Source: HK1 sp965202875 (lineage in GTDB: Bacteria; Pseudomonadota; Gammaproteobacteria; HK1). Taken from it: DNA of 64,000 bases. The stretch spans positions 930,001-994,000 of the forward strand of contig OZ241870.1 of the NCBI GenBank assembly GCA_965202875.1. Reading direction: 5' to 3'. Position 1 is the stretch's first letter; the number at the start of each line of letters is the position of its first letter. The notes beneath the pieces are model-generated. The model was not told the DNA's origin. It saw only the letters and a program-made list of their open reading frames with translations, and made no database searches. Made by a program: the position numbers and the translations under genes. Positions 7,801 to 15,645 of this stretch are shown piece by piece.

Positions 7801-10433
7801 TCGGCTTCGCCACCGCCGCGGAGGGGGTGGCCGGACGCTTGGCGCACTTGGCGGGCACGGCCGGGAGGGGAGCCGGACGATCGGCGATTCCGGCGGGTGC
7901 CGCCAGGAGGATGGCCGGGCGTCCGGCAGGTCCGGCGGGCACCGCCGAGAGGGCGGCCGGCGGTCCGGCGGATCCGGCGGGCATCACCGACGGAGTGGCC
8001 GGCCGTTCGATGAACCCGGCAATCGCCGCCGGAGCGGGCGCCGGCCGTTCGACGGTTCCGGCAAGCATGTCCGAGGCAATGGCCAAGCGCTCGGCGGGTT
8101 CAGTGAGTATCACCGAAGCAACGGTCAAGCGCTCGGCGGACCCGACAGGCATCGCCGAAACGGCGGCCGACCGCCGCCCGGCGGACTTGGCGAACGCCAC
8201 CGATACGGTACCCGAACGACCGGCGAACCTGGTAGACGCCGCGCGCCGGATCGCGAACGGCGAACGCCCCGGATGGAGCGCCCACTTCGACGCCCTCGTC
8301 GCTTCCGGTCGCGCCACCCGCTTTCGCCCGCCGCGCGGCGGCCCCGTGCTCTGGTGCGCGGCGGAGCGCCTCGCCCTGCTCGAGGCGGCATTGGGCGCCG
8401 GTCGCGCCGATCCGCCGCTGGCGCTCCCCGAGGAGCTTCGGGCGACGCCCGCGCGCGACGCGGCGCTGGGCGAGCTGCTGCGCGCGCGGCTCGGATGCCT
8501 CGGCCCGGTCACCGCGGCCCGCCTCGCCTGCGATCTCGGGCTCGCCCCGGTGGACGTCGAGGTCGCGCTCGTCGCCCTGGAAGCGGAAGGCTGCGTGCTG
8601 CGCGGGCGGTTCACGGACGGCGCCGCCTCCACCGAATGGTGCGACCGGCGCCTGCTCGCGCGCATCCACCGCTACACCCTCCGCCGGCTGCGGCGCGAGA
8701 TCGAGCCGGCGACGCGGGCGGAGTTCATGCGCTTCCTGTTCGACTGGCAGGGGGTGCGGCCCGACGACCGGCGGCAGGGATACGAGGCGCTGGCCGCCGT
8801 CGCCGCGGAGCTGGAGGGGTTCGCGGCCCCCGCCGCGGCCTGGGAGGCGGAGATTCTGCCCGCCCGGATCGCGGACTTCGCCCCGGAGATGCTCGACCGG
8901 CTCTGCCTCGCCGGCCGCGCCTCGTGGGCACGCCCGGCCCCGCCGAACCGCGAGACCCCGGGCCGGTCGTTCGGACCGATCCGCTCGACCCCGATCGCCC
9001 TGCTTTCCCGCCGCCACGCGCCGCTGTGGCTGGCGCCGGCTGCGGATGAGACCGGGGAAGCAGCGGAGTCGTCCCCCGGACCCGGCGCGATGACGCCCGC
9101 ACGGCCCGGACGATCCAACTCTGGAAACGGGACCGGACCATCGGCGACGGCATCCACGGGCGCACGTCATGCCCCGGTTCCCGGAAACGGTGCGTCCCTC
9201 CGGTCCGCATCCCCGCCCTCCCCCGGCCCACGCGATGCCCATGCCATCGGGAGTGCAGGCGTCCCGTTCGCACCATCTTTCCACGGGACCCGCGACGCCT
9301 CCGTTCCCGCGAATGCGGGCGTTCCGCCCACGCCATCTCTCCGTGGAACGCACGATGCCTCCGTCCCCGGGGACACGGACGTCCGGCCCGCATCCCCGCC
9401 CTCCCCCGGCCCGCGGGATGCCCATGCCATCAGGAGTACAGGCGTCCCGTTCGCACCATCTTTCCACGGGACCCGCGACGCCTCCGTTCCCGCGAATGCG
9501 GGCGTTCCGCCCACGCCATCTCTCCGTGGAACGCACGATGCCTCCGTCCCCGGGGACACGGATGTCCGACCCGCATCCTCGCCCTCCCCCGGCCCGCGGG
9601 ATACCCGTGCCCTCGGGAGTACGGGCGTCCCGCCCGTATCGCTCTCCCCCGGCGCGCGCAACGTCCTCTCGTGCCTGCGGACCCGCGGCGCGTCGTTCTT
9701 CGACGACCTCCTCGTCGCGACCGGCGCGCGGGCGCCGGACGCCGCCGCCGCGCTCGGCGAGCTGATCACCCACGGGCTCGTGAGCGCGGACGGGTTCGCG
9801 GGGCTGCGCGCGTTCACCGGCGCCTCCGCCCGCCGCCTCCGCGCCGTCGCCGAGGCCGGCCGGTGGGCCTGCGTACCGCGCCGCACCGCCGGTGCCGCCG
9901 GCTGCGCCGGCGCAGCCGGCGCGGCCGGCACGGAGACGGACGGCATCGGCGAAGACGGTGCGGAGACGATCGCCCGCACCCTGCTGCGCCGCTACGGCAT
10001 CGTGTTCAAGACGCTCCTCGCGCGTGAGTCGCCCACCGTCCCGTGGCGGGACCTGCTGCGCATGCTCCGCCGCCTCGAAGCCCGCGGCGAGATCCGCGGG
10101 GGGCGGTTCGTCGCGGGCTTCACCGGCGAGCAGTACGCCCTGCCCGAGGCGGTGGAGACCCTGAGAAGGGTGCGCCGCGCCCCGGCGGACGGCGCCGTCG
10201 TGGCCCTGGGCGCGGCGGACCCGCTGAACCTCACCGGCATCGTCACCCTCGGCGAGCGCATCCCCGCCACCGCATCCACCCGGATCGCGTTCCGCGACGG
10301 GGTGCCGGTGGCGACCCTCGCCGGCGCCCGCAAGTTCGACTCGCTCGAATCGCAGACCCCGGAGCAGGAATGGGCCGCACGCAACGCCCTGCTGCGAAAG
10401 CGCATGCCCACCCTCCCCTCACGGCCCGTATGA
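4833..10433 (+). CDS. lhr: Lhr-type large ATP-dependent helicase with low-complexity inserts
   Basis: A 1866-residue superfamily 2 helicase of the Lhr group, which unwinds DNA or RNA-DNA duplexes 3'-5' and is linked to DNA repair. Visible motifs: Walker A APTGSGKT (K48), DEIH box (D167-H170), SATQRP motif III, and the QRAGRSGH motif VI, followed by the winged-helix and Lhr-specific domains. The C-terminal end (VATLAGARKFDSLES) is also family-like. E. coli Lhr is about 1538 residues; the excess is three inserts: Gly/Thr/Ala-rich at about residues 590-680, Ala/Gly/Pro/Arg-rich at about 1000-1140, and a Pro-rich tandem-repeat segment at about 1403-1610. The frame stays open through all of them. 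No strong ribosome site precedes the ATG. A short copy of the 3' end lies at 18682-18814. Confidence 0.93.
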   Translation: MTPDRFHPAVASWFEAALGAPTPCQTQAWDAVAAGRHTLIAAPTGSGKTLAGFLSAIDALVRDSRRAPLPDATRVVYVSPLKALGNDVHKNLEVPLAGIDRALAEAGEPGSGICAMVRTGDTPGAAREAMRRQPPHILVTTPESLYILLTSEGGRAMLASAGTVIVDEIHAVAGNKRGAHLALSLERLDALAGRPFTRIGLSATQRPIETVAHFLTGCDEAGRPRECTIVDTGHRRERDLALELPESPLEAVMSGEVWGEVYRRLCALIEAHRTTLVFVNTRRMAERVARALTESLGEEHVTSHHGSLSRERRLAAEQRLKAGDLKVLVATASLELGIDIGDVDLVCQLGSTRSIATFLQRAGRSGHAVSGTPKARLFPLTRDELVECAAVLDAIRRGELDRLHVPSHPLDVLAQQAVAMVAAEDWSEEALLATVRSAWPYRDLTGERWRALLAMLAGGFATRRGRRAAYLHRDVIHGALRARRGARLTAMTSGGAIPDNADYDVVLEPHGTRLGSLNEDFAIESLPGDVFQLGNTSWRILRIERGAVRVEDAQGLPPNIPFWFGEAPGRTAELSESVCDLLGWLGRRLDAVGGGADGIEAEAVGIGNGTAGAKAGASGARVGVGVVGTGIGVGGGTAGTGTGATNAGADTTGATGAEPGTADAGADATGTAGAGAATPQTRARLARELATRTGIGAEAGAQIVDYLCAGHVALGALPDRDTVVLERFFDESGGMQLVIHSRFGSRLNRAWGLALRKRFCRKFNFELQAAATEDAIVLSLGESHSFALDEVARYLSPETVRDVLTQALLDAPMFDVRWRWNANVSLAIPRFRGGSKVPPQIQRMQAEDLVAAVFPDQIACAENLSGPREIPDHPLVEQTIADALTEAMDVEGLEALLARLAGGEIRVVARDLTEPSPLAAEVLDARPYAFLDDAPLEERRTRAVSMRRALDPESAADVGRLDPEAIERVCEEAWPEAATPDELHDALVVLGFATAAEGVAGRLAHLAGTAGRGAGRSAIPAGAARRMAGRPAGPAGTAERAAGGPADPAGITDGVAGRSMNPAIAAGAGAGRSTVPASMSEAMAKRSAGSVSITEATVKRSADPTGIAETAADRRPADLANATDTVPERPANLVDAARRIANGERPGWSAHFDALVASGRATRFRPPRGGPVLWCAAERLALLEAALGAGRADPPLALPEELRATPARDAALGELLRARLGCLGPVTAARLACDLGLAPVDVEVALVALEAEGCVLRGRFTDGAASTEWCDRRLLARIHRYTLRRLRREIEPATRAEFMRFLFDWQGVRPDDRRQGYEALAAVAAELEGFAAPAAAWEAEILPARIADFAPEMLDRLCLAGRASWARPAPPNRETPGRSFGPIRSTPIALLSRRHAPLWLAPAADETGEAAESSPGPGAMTPARPGRSNSGNGTGPSATASTGARHAPVPGNGASLRSASPPSPGPRDAHAIGSAGVPFAPSFHGTRDASVPANAGVPPTPSLRGTHDASVPGDTDVRPASPPSPGPRDAHAIRSTGVPFAPSFHGTRDASVPANAGVPPTPSLRGTHDASVPGDTDVRPASSPSPGPRDTRALGSTGVPPVSLSPGARNVLSCLRTRGASFFDDLLVATGARAPDAAAALGELITHGLVSADGFAGLRAFTGASARRLRAVAEAGRWACVPRRTAGAAGCAGAAGAAGTETDGIGEDGAETIARTLLRRYGIVFKTLLARESPTVPWRDLLRMLRRLEARGEIRGGRFVAGFTGEQYALPEAVETLRRVRRAPADGAVVALGAADPLNLTGIVTLGERIPATASTRIAFRDGVPVATLAGARKFDSLESQTPEQEWAARNALLRKRMPTLPSRPV
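9211..9640 (+). repeat. 183-bp tandem repeat within lhr
   Basis: Units start at 9211, 9394 and 9577 (period 183 bp, 61 codons); two full copies and part of a third are nearly identical. Each unit consists of three related sub-repeats of 60, 60 and 63 bp that encode a 20-21 residue motif of the form GVP-x2-PS-x2-G-x-RDA. The period is a multiple of three, so copy-number change would keep the helicase in frame. Confidence 0.9.
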
Positions 10434-10642
10434 ATCCGGCGAGCGAGCGGGCGACAGGCCCTCGGGTCCGGGGTGAATCCGCCTCGGCGACCAGTGAAGG
10501 CGGTCTCGCACGAGAGCGGCGCCATCCTGGAGCCGCTTACTGGAACAGGGTCCGTGGAGACACACCGCACCGCCGGGGCATGCGAGAATGTTCCACGTCG
10601 CGCGATACGGTCCACCGTTGACTGGCGGAGAACACCTCAGTC

Positions 10643-11674
10643 GTGTCGAGAGGATGCAGCACGTTGTATCCGGGACCGGCCCAGGAGGTCTACGACGACT
10701 GGGCTCCCCCCGATCTGATCGTGTCCGACGGCGCATACGGTGTCGGCGGATTCCCGGGCGATCCTCGGACCCCGGACGGGTTGCAGGAGTGGTACGCCGA
10801 ACATGTCGCCGCATGGTCGAAGTACGCGCATCCGGCCACTACGTTGTGGTTCTGGAACACCGAGATCGGGTGGGCGACCGTACATCCCCTTCTGGCACGG
10901 CAAGGCTGGGAGTACGTCCAGACGATTCTGTGGGACAAGGGGATCGGCCACATCGCCGGCAACGTGAACGGGGACACGATCCGCCGGTTGCCGACGGTGA
11001 CCGAGGTCTGCGCCTTCTACCGGCGGCGGCTTGCATTCACGACTCCGGATGGCGCGATGCCCGCCTGCCGGTGGCTGCGTTCGGAGTGGCAGCGGACCCG
11101 GATGCCGCTGTATCGCGCCAATGAAGCGTGCGGAGTGAAGAATGCCGCCACCCGCAAGTACCTCACCCAGGACTGGCTCTGGTACTTCCCGCCCGCCGAG
11201 ATGATGGGCAGGCTCGTCGCCTACGCAAACGAGCACGGTGACCCCGCGGGGCGTCCCTATTACTCGATGAACGGCCGACGACCCGTGACTCCCACCGAAT
11301 GGGCACGCCTCCGGCATCCCTGGCACCACGAACACGGACTGACGAACGTCTGGTCACACCCGCCGCTCAACGGCGCGGAACGCTACCGGGGCAACGGCCG
11401 CCGAGTCGCTCCGCGGATGCACAACCCCGGCAGGAATGCAACCGCTCATCTGAATCAAAAGCCGCTGGAGTTCATGCGCCGTATCGTCAAGGCGGCCTCG
11501 AACGAAGGCGACACGATCTGGGAGCCGTTCGGTGGTTTGTGCACCGCGTCGGTCGCTGCCGTCGACATGGGTCGGAATGCCTTTGCCGCCGAGCCTCACC
11601 CCTACTTCTCGTCGCTGGCGAAACAGCGATTCACCGGCCGATTCGCAGGGGATCAGCTACCGTTGCGAGTGTGA
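10643..11674 (+). CDS. Site-specific DNA methyltransferase (beta-type motif order)
   Basis: About 343 residues (GTG at 10643; TTG at 10664 is an alternative with an AGAGGA about ten bases upstream). The amino-methyltransferase motifs appear in beta-class order: catalytic motif IV as SDGAYGV near residue 29 in place of the usual DPPY, then HLNQKPLEF (motif X), then WEPFGGLCTAS (motif I) and an acidic AAEPHPYF (motif II). It would transfer a methyl group from AdoMet to N6-adenine or N4-cytosine. The D-G-A-Y variant of motif IV is known in a subset of methylases. No recognisable endonuclease follows directly; a small ATG frame overlaps the stop (TGATG) and may be the broken start of the next gene. 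Confidence 0.85.
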   Translation: MSRGCSTLYPGPAQEVYDDWAPPDLIVSDGAYGVGGFPGDPRTPDGLQEWYAEHVAAWSKYAHPATTLWFWNTEIGWATVHPLLARQGWEYVQTILWDKGIGHIAGNVNGDTIRRLPTVTEVCAFYRRRLAFTTPDGAMPACRWLRSEWQRTRMPLYRANEACGVKNAATRKYLTQDWLWYFPPAEMMGRLVAYANEHGDPAGRPYYSMNGRRPVTPTEWARLRHPWHHEHGLTNVWSHPPLNGAERYRGNGRRVAPRMHNPGRNATAHLNQKPLEFMRRIVKAASNEGDTIWEPFGGLCTASVAAVDMGRNAFAAEPHPYFSSLAKQRFTGRFAGDQLPLRV

Positions 11675-11755
11675 TGCCACGTCGATGGACGCCATACAAC
11701 CGCAACGACACACGTTTCCCGAAGGCGATGATCTGGGAACGAGCAGGCCCGCCAT

Positions 11756-12241
11756 GTGGCTGAATTCCGCTATTGGTGGTGGACGAACGTCAGGGAGACG
11801 AGCGACTCCCCGGACCGGAAGCAAGTGAGTCCGCCGGATGAGGAAGTAGGCCCCTACCCGGCGCCGAAGACCAGAATCGCCGACCGGCCGCTCAAGGATG
11901 GAGGGAACAACTTCGGCCGCGTCGCACGGCTCGCGGGTCTCATGGACGAGTACACGTCGTCCTTGCGGGCGCAACGCATTGCCGGCATTCCGGCCGATCA
12001 CTGGATATTGTTCTTCAAGCGCCATGCGGAAGCGAAAGATCCCATGGCGATTCTCGATCACTTGATACGGGATCTCGGGCAGAGCGGACTGAGCAAGGAG
12101 GCGGCTGACGTCGCAGAGGCGATCTCCCGGATCGTCGATCGGTTCAGGCAAGGCGACGTTCCGTTCAGCCGTCCCCGAACCTCCGCGCGTAGCCGGTCAG
12201 GCGCGCTTGCCAGCCGGGGCGGTCGAGGACCTCGCGGTTGA
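11756..12241 (+). CDS. Hypothetical protein downstream of methyltransferase, possibly frameshifted
   Basis: 161 residues from a GTG. The first part is Trp/Arg-rich (YWWWTNVRET) and the middle is helical, with a segment around ARLAGLMDEYTSSLRAQ and another rich in Ile, Leu and Asp. I do not recognise the family. A separate ATG at 11673 overlaps the methyltransferase stop and opens a 29-codon frame (MPRRWTPYNRN...) that ends at 11761, just where this frame begins. One base shift near 11745 would join the two, so the gene may be a frameshifted partner of the methyltransferase with its true start at 11673. The last ~25 codons overlap a remnant on the other strand and look less protein-like. Confidence 0.5.
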   Translation: MAEFRYWWWTNVRETSDSPDRKQVSPPDEEVGPYPAPKTRIADRPLKDGGNNFGRVARLAGLMDEYTSSLRAQRIAGIPADHWILFFKRHAEAKDPMAILDHLIRDLGQSGLSKEAADVAEAISRIVDRFRQGDVPFSRPRTSARSRSGALASRGGRGPRG

Positions 12242-12299
12242 CGACCCCGTTGGGGACGCGGCCGGCCATGAGCGCGAGCACGGCGCGTACGTCGGCTCC
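12165..12299 (-). pseudogene. 3' remnant of a D-2-hydroxyacid dehydrogenase-like gene
   Basis: On the minus strand a frame ending at a TGA (12165-12167) reads EGADVRAVLALMAGRVPNG, then VVNREVLDRPGWQARL. This resembles the C-terminal tail of the phosphoglycerate dehydrogenase/2-hydroxyacid dehydrogenase family. An in-frame stop lies immediately upstream and no dehydrogenase body follows, so only the tail survives. Identification rests on a short tail and is tentative. Confidence 0.4.
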
Positions 12300-12513
12300 T
12301 TCATCACACCCTCACATCACATCCTCGACGTGCGGGAACCCGCCGCCCGACACACCGGCGCCATGCGTCCGCCGCCTGCGACGCTGGAACCCGCGGGCCG
12401 ATACGCCGGAGGCAGTGTGACGCTACGGTGCGGCCATACCATACGACCCCGCCCGCAAGCTCCTGCCCGCCCATCCCGGCATGGTCGAAGACCTGCTCCG
12501 CCGGCTCCCGCCT

Positions 12514-14124
12514 TCACATCCCCCATACGGTGATCGTCCGCCCGTCCGAAGACGATTCTTCGCGCCGGAAGATCTTCTCCTCCCACGCCTTCCCTTCGCT
12601 CCGGTCGAAGATGACCAGATGGCCCGCCTGCGCCGCGCACCGGCCCATGTACCCCGCGGTCTGCTCCAGCCCCTCGCGGAGGGTGGCCTCGAGGCTCTTC
12701 CGCAGTACCTTGCACTCGATCACGTACCTGCCCTCGGACGCGGATCCGGGCGGGCCTTCGCCGCCACCCCCGCCCCGCGGCCAGACGATCAGCAGGTCCG
12801 TGCGTCCCCGCCCGAGGCCGTATTCCCGTTCGATGCGCCCGCCGCTGTTCACCACCCGATGCAGGAACGCCTGCAACACGAGCTGCGGGCCGGCTTCCAC
12901 GTAGTCGAAGCGCCCCAGCCAGTGCTCCGAGTGCTCGCGGAAGAACGCCTGGAAGGCCCCGAGCAGCTTGTCGACGTCGAGGTTCCCCTCGGCATCGACG
13001 TACCAGTCCACGTCCTGCAACAGACTCGCCTGCGCCGCGTAGGTGAGCTCGCGCGGCACCACTTCGGCGTAGATGGGATTGGCGATACGCAACGGGTCGT
13101 CGTGGGCAACGAGGCCCAGGTCGCGGACGTATTCCAGGTCGTGGGAGTGGTACCTCGCCTCCTCGCTCCCGCTCAGCAGTGGCTCGACGACCCGCCGCAC
13201 CCGGTCTTCCCGGAGCTTGTCGGCGAGCTGATCCAGGTGGACCTGCCGGCTCACGATGAGATGCTCCCGCGCGTCGAGGAGGGCGGCGCGGGTGATTGCT
13301 CGGGAACGGTCCCGACCACCGGCTTCGGTGTCGAAGCAGACCCGACGGCACAGCGCGTTCACCAGCCAGGGCTGGCCCCGAGTCTGGGTCCACACCGTCT
13401 CCAGCGCCTCCAGGGTGAACGCCTGCCCGGTCTCTGCGGTGTGCTGGGCGAGCAGCGCGCGTACCTCTGCCTCCGTGAAGTCCCCGAGGCGCAACGATTC
13501 GGCCCGGACGTTGAATGCGCTGCCCCCGGCGACCGCTGCGTTCTCCGAACTCGAATGGATGCGGTAGTCGCGCACGTCACGCACCCCGCACAGCGCCACA
13601 CTCTGCGGGAAGCTCCCGGGGCGCCGGTCGTAGCGGGCGCGCAACTGCCGCAGCACGGAGATCAGGGTGTCGCCGATCAGGGAGTCGATCTCGTCGATCA
13701 GCAGCACCAGGGGGTTCGTGTCGGCCTCGCACCAGCGGGTCAGCGCCTCGCCGAAGGCGCCGCTGCCGAAGGCGGCCAGGACGTCGATCCAGGACTCGTA
13801 CAGGAACGTGTCGCCCAATGAGCGCGCCCGCGAGGCCAACTCCCCCAGGACCACGCGCATGGCCCCCTCCACGTCCTCGCGCATTGCCTGCGCGGCCTCG
13901 ACGTTCACGTACACGCAACGAAAGTCGCCCGCGGAGCCGCTGTTGAGCAGGTCTTGCAGGGCGAGGAGAGCAGAGGTCTTGCCCGTCTGCCGGGGGGCGT
14001 GCAGCACGAAGTACCGCTTGTCCCGGATCAGCTCCAGGATCCGGCCGAGATTCACCCGTTCCAGCGGCGGGATGCAGTAGTGGTCCACTGGAATGACGGG
14101 GCCTTCGGTGTTGAATTTGCGCAT
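12514..14124 (-). CDS. AAA ATPase fused to PD-(D/E)XK nuclease-like domain
   Basis: 536 residues from the ATG at 14124 (MRKFNTEGPV); upstream in-frame codons do not look coding. The N-terminal P-loop ATPase has Walker A APRQTGKT (K49) and Walker B LLIDEID (D144, E145), resembling the 'AAA-ATPase-like' proteins that open with a conserved N-terminal tyrosine/proline segment. The C-terminal ~100 residues contain D443, E470 and K472 in the order D-(26)-E-C-K (RTDLLIV, YVIECKV), the core of a PD-(D/E)XK nuclease fold. Such fusions are known in prophage and defence contexts, but substrates are mostly unknown. It sits between a DNA methyltransferase and a Uma2-type nuclease, which favours a defence or mobile-element role. 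That role is inferred. Confidence 0.85.
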   Translation of the reverse strand: MRKFNTEGPVIPVDHYCIPPLERVNLGRILELIRDKRYFVLHAPRQTGKTSALLALQDLLNSGSAGDFRCVYVNVEAAQAMREDVEGAMRVVLGELASRARSLGDTFLYESWIDVLAAFGSGAFGEALTRWCEADTNPLVLLIDEIDSLIGDTLISVLRQLRARYDRRPGSFPQSVALCGVRDVRDYRIHSSSENAAVAGGSAFNVRAESLRLGDFTEAEVRALLAQHTAETGQAFTLEALETVWTQTRGQPWLVNALCRRVCFDTEAGGRDRSRAITRAALLDAREHLIVSRQVHLDQLADKLREDRVRRVVEPLLSGSEEARYHSHDLEYVRDLGLVAHDDPLRIANPIYAEVVPRELTYAAQASLLQDVDWYVDAEGNLDVDKLLGAFQAFFREHSEHWLGRFDYVEAGPQLVLQAFLHRVVNSGGRIEREYGLGRGRTDLLIVWPRGGGGGEGPPGSASEGRYVIECKVLRKSLEATLREGLEQTAGYMGRCAAQAGHLVIFDRSEGKAWEEKIFRREESSSDGRTITVWGM

Positions 14125-14633
14125 GGCGGGAGTATGGCGCTTCGGCGGCTGGACAACGTCGTCCGGGCGAGACGGCTCATGGCAGGCACCCTGCCCTCCA
14201 TATAAGGATGGGCTCTGTATCTTTAGCGGGCTCTGCCAAGGGGGCATGGCTCCAGGCGGAAAGCACCTGCCCGATACTGCCGATCGTACTCCAACCGCGA
14301 GCGGAGACGTGGAGCGGCGCCGCGTTGCCTGGCGACTTCCGAACACCCTCCCGCGAGCCGGCGGCTGACGTTCGCCGGGACTCGGGCCGCATTCCCCACG
14401 AATCCGAAACACCGACAATCCCGAACACCGGCAATCCCGGCCGGCCAGGCAGAACCGACTCCCGGAATCCGTCTCCGGGAGCGCGACGCGACGCATGCGA
14501 CGCCACCGAACCACCATCGGCCCAGCTCTGTTCGAGGGCGCGAACGCCCTCGTCTGTTTGAGGGCGCGAATGCCCTCATGCTACCGTCCCGTGTGCGCAA
14601 TGACCTTCCCTTCCAATCCCGGAGGGACCACCC
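14125..14633. other. Intergenic region with a duplicated hairpin
   Basis: No credible gene. Two near-identical palindromes, GAGGGCGCGAACGCCCTC (about 14531-14548) and GAGGGCGCGAATGCCCTC (about 14557-14574), sit just upstream of the Uma2 gene. They resemble the genome's other G+C palindromes and could form a double hairpin. The region separates divergent genes and should hold both promoters, which I cannot place. Confidence 0.5.
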
Positions 14634-15386
14634 ATGAGCGAACCCCTGCCGGCCCGTCCCGCCCCCGCTGTCGAATACCCCAGCTCCGACGGCCAGCGCA
14701 TGGCTGAGAACGACTGGCAGCTCCACGCGATCCTCGACGCGATCGCGACGCTCGACATGTACTTCGAGCACCGCCCGGACGTATACGTCTCGGGGGACCT
14801 GCTGATCTACTACGAGGAAGGCAACGTGGGAGCACGGGTGGCGCCGGACGTGTTCGTGGTCTTCGGAGCGCCGAAGCACAAGCGGATGACCTACAAGCTC
14901 TGGGAGGAGCCGAAGGCGCCGGACTTCGTGCTGGAGGTGGCGTCGCCGAGGACGTGGAAGCAGGACCGGGGTCCGAAACGGGCGTTGTACGAACGGCTGG
15001 GGGTGCGGGAGTACTGGCGCTACGACCCGACGGGCAAGCATTTCACGCCGCGGCTTCAGGGGCTGCGCCTGTGGGGAAGGAAGTACCGGCCCCTGCCGGC
15101 GCGGTGGAGGGACGATACGCAGGTTCTGCACAGCGGATCCCTGGGGCTCGATCTGCGTGTGGAGGGGGACCGGCTGCGTTTCCGCGACCCGGCGACCGGG
15201 GAGGATCTCCGCACCCTCAAGGAGGAGATGGCCGCCAGACGGGAGTCGGAGGCCGCCCGGCGGGAATCCGAATCGGCGCGGCGGGAATCGGAGACCCGTC
15301 TCGCGCGGGAAGCCGCCGCCCGCGAGGCCGCGGAAGCGGAGGTCGCCAGGCTGCGGGCGTTCGTCCGCGACTTGCGGGGAAAGTGA
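14634..15386 (+). CDS. Uma2-family (DUF820) putative endonuclease with C-terminal coiled coil
   Basis: 250 residues; the ATG has a good GGAGGG site about seven bases upstream. Residues ~20-170 match the Uma2 family: RVAPDVFVVFG and DFVLEVASPRTWKQD supply the Asp and Glu of a PD-(D/E)XK-like site, with the LYERLGVREYWRYDP segment typical of the family. Residues ~195-250 form a charged heptad-like tail with tandem ARRESE repeats, probably a coiled coil. Uma2 proteins are abundant in some genomes and their biological role is poorly known. It is a single gene between the AAA-nuclease (divergent) and the SNF2 helicase (convergent). Confidence 0.88.
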   Translation: MSEPLPARPAPAVEYPSSDGQRMAENDWQLHAILDAIATLDMYFEHRPDVYVSGDLLIYYEEGNVGARVAPDVFVVFGAPKHKRMTYKLWEEPKAPDFVLEVASPRTWKQDRGPKRALYERLGVREYWRYDPTGKHFTPRLQGLRLWGRKYRPLPARWRDDTQVLHSGSLGLDLRVEGDRLRFRDPATGEDLRTLKEEMAARRESEAARRESESARRESETRLAREAAAREAAEAEVARLRAFVRDLRGK

Positions 15387-15645
15387 ACCCTGCCGGAGGA
15401 AACGAGCCGTCGAGCGAGGGGGAGTGGTCCGGCCCGCCGGATCGTATACGGTCCGCGCCCGCCGCGCTGCCCACCCGCGCCGCCCGCGCCAATGTCCGCC
15501 GCCGGAAACGGCAGCCGTGCGAGGGACGCGCCTGCCCGTTGATGCTCGTTGGCAACCTCCGGGACAACCGGCCCATGCACCCGTACCGGGATCGGCCGAA
15601 GCCGACGGCGGGTGGGAAGCCCCGGTGGGCATACACTCCCTCCCG

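Noticed and set aside
12207..12533. Plus-strand frame of 108 codons
   Set aside because: Lies over a minus-strand dehydrogenase tail; composition not protein-like.
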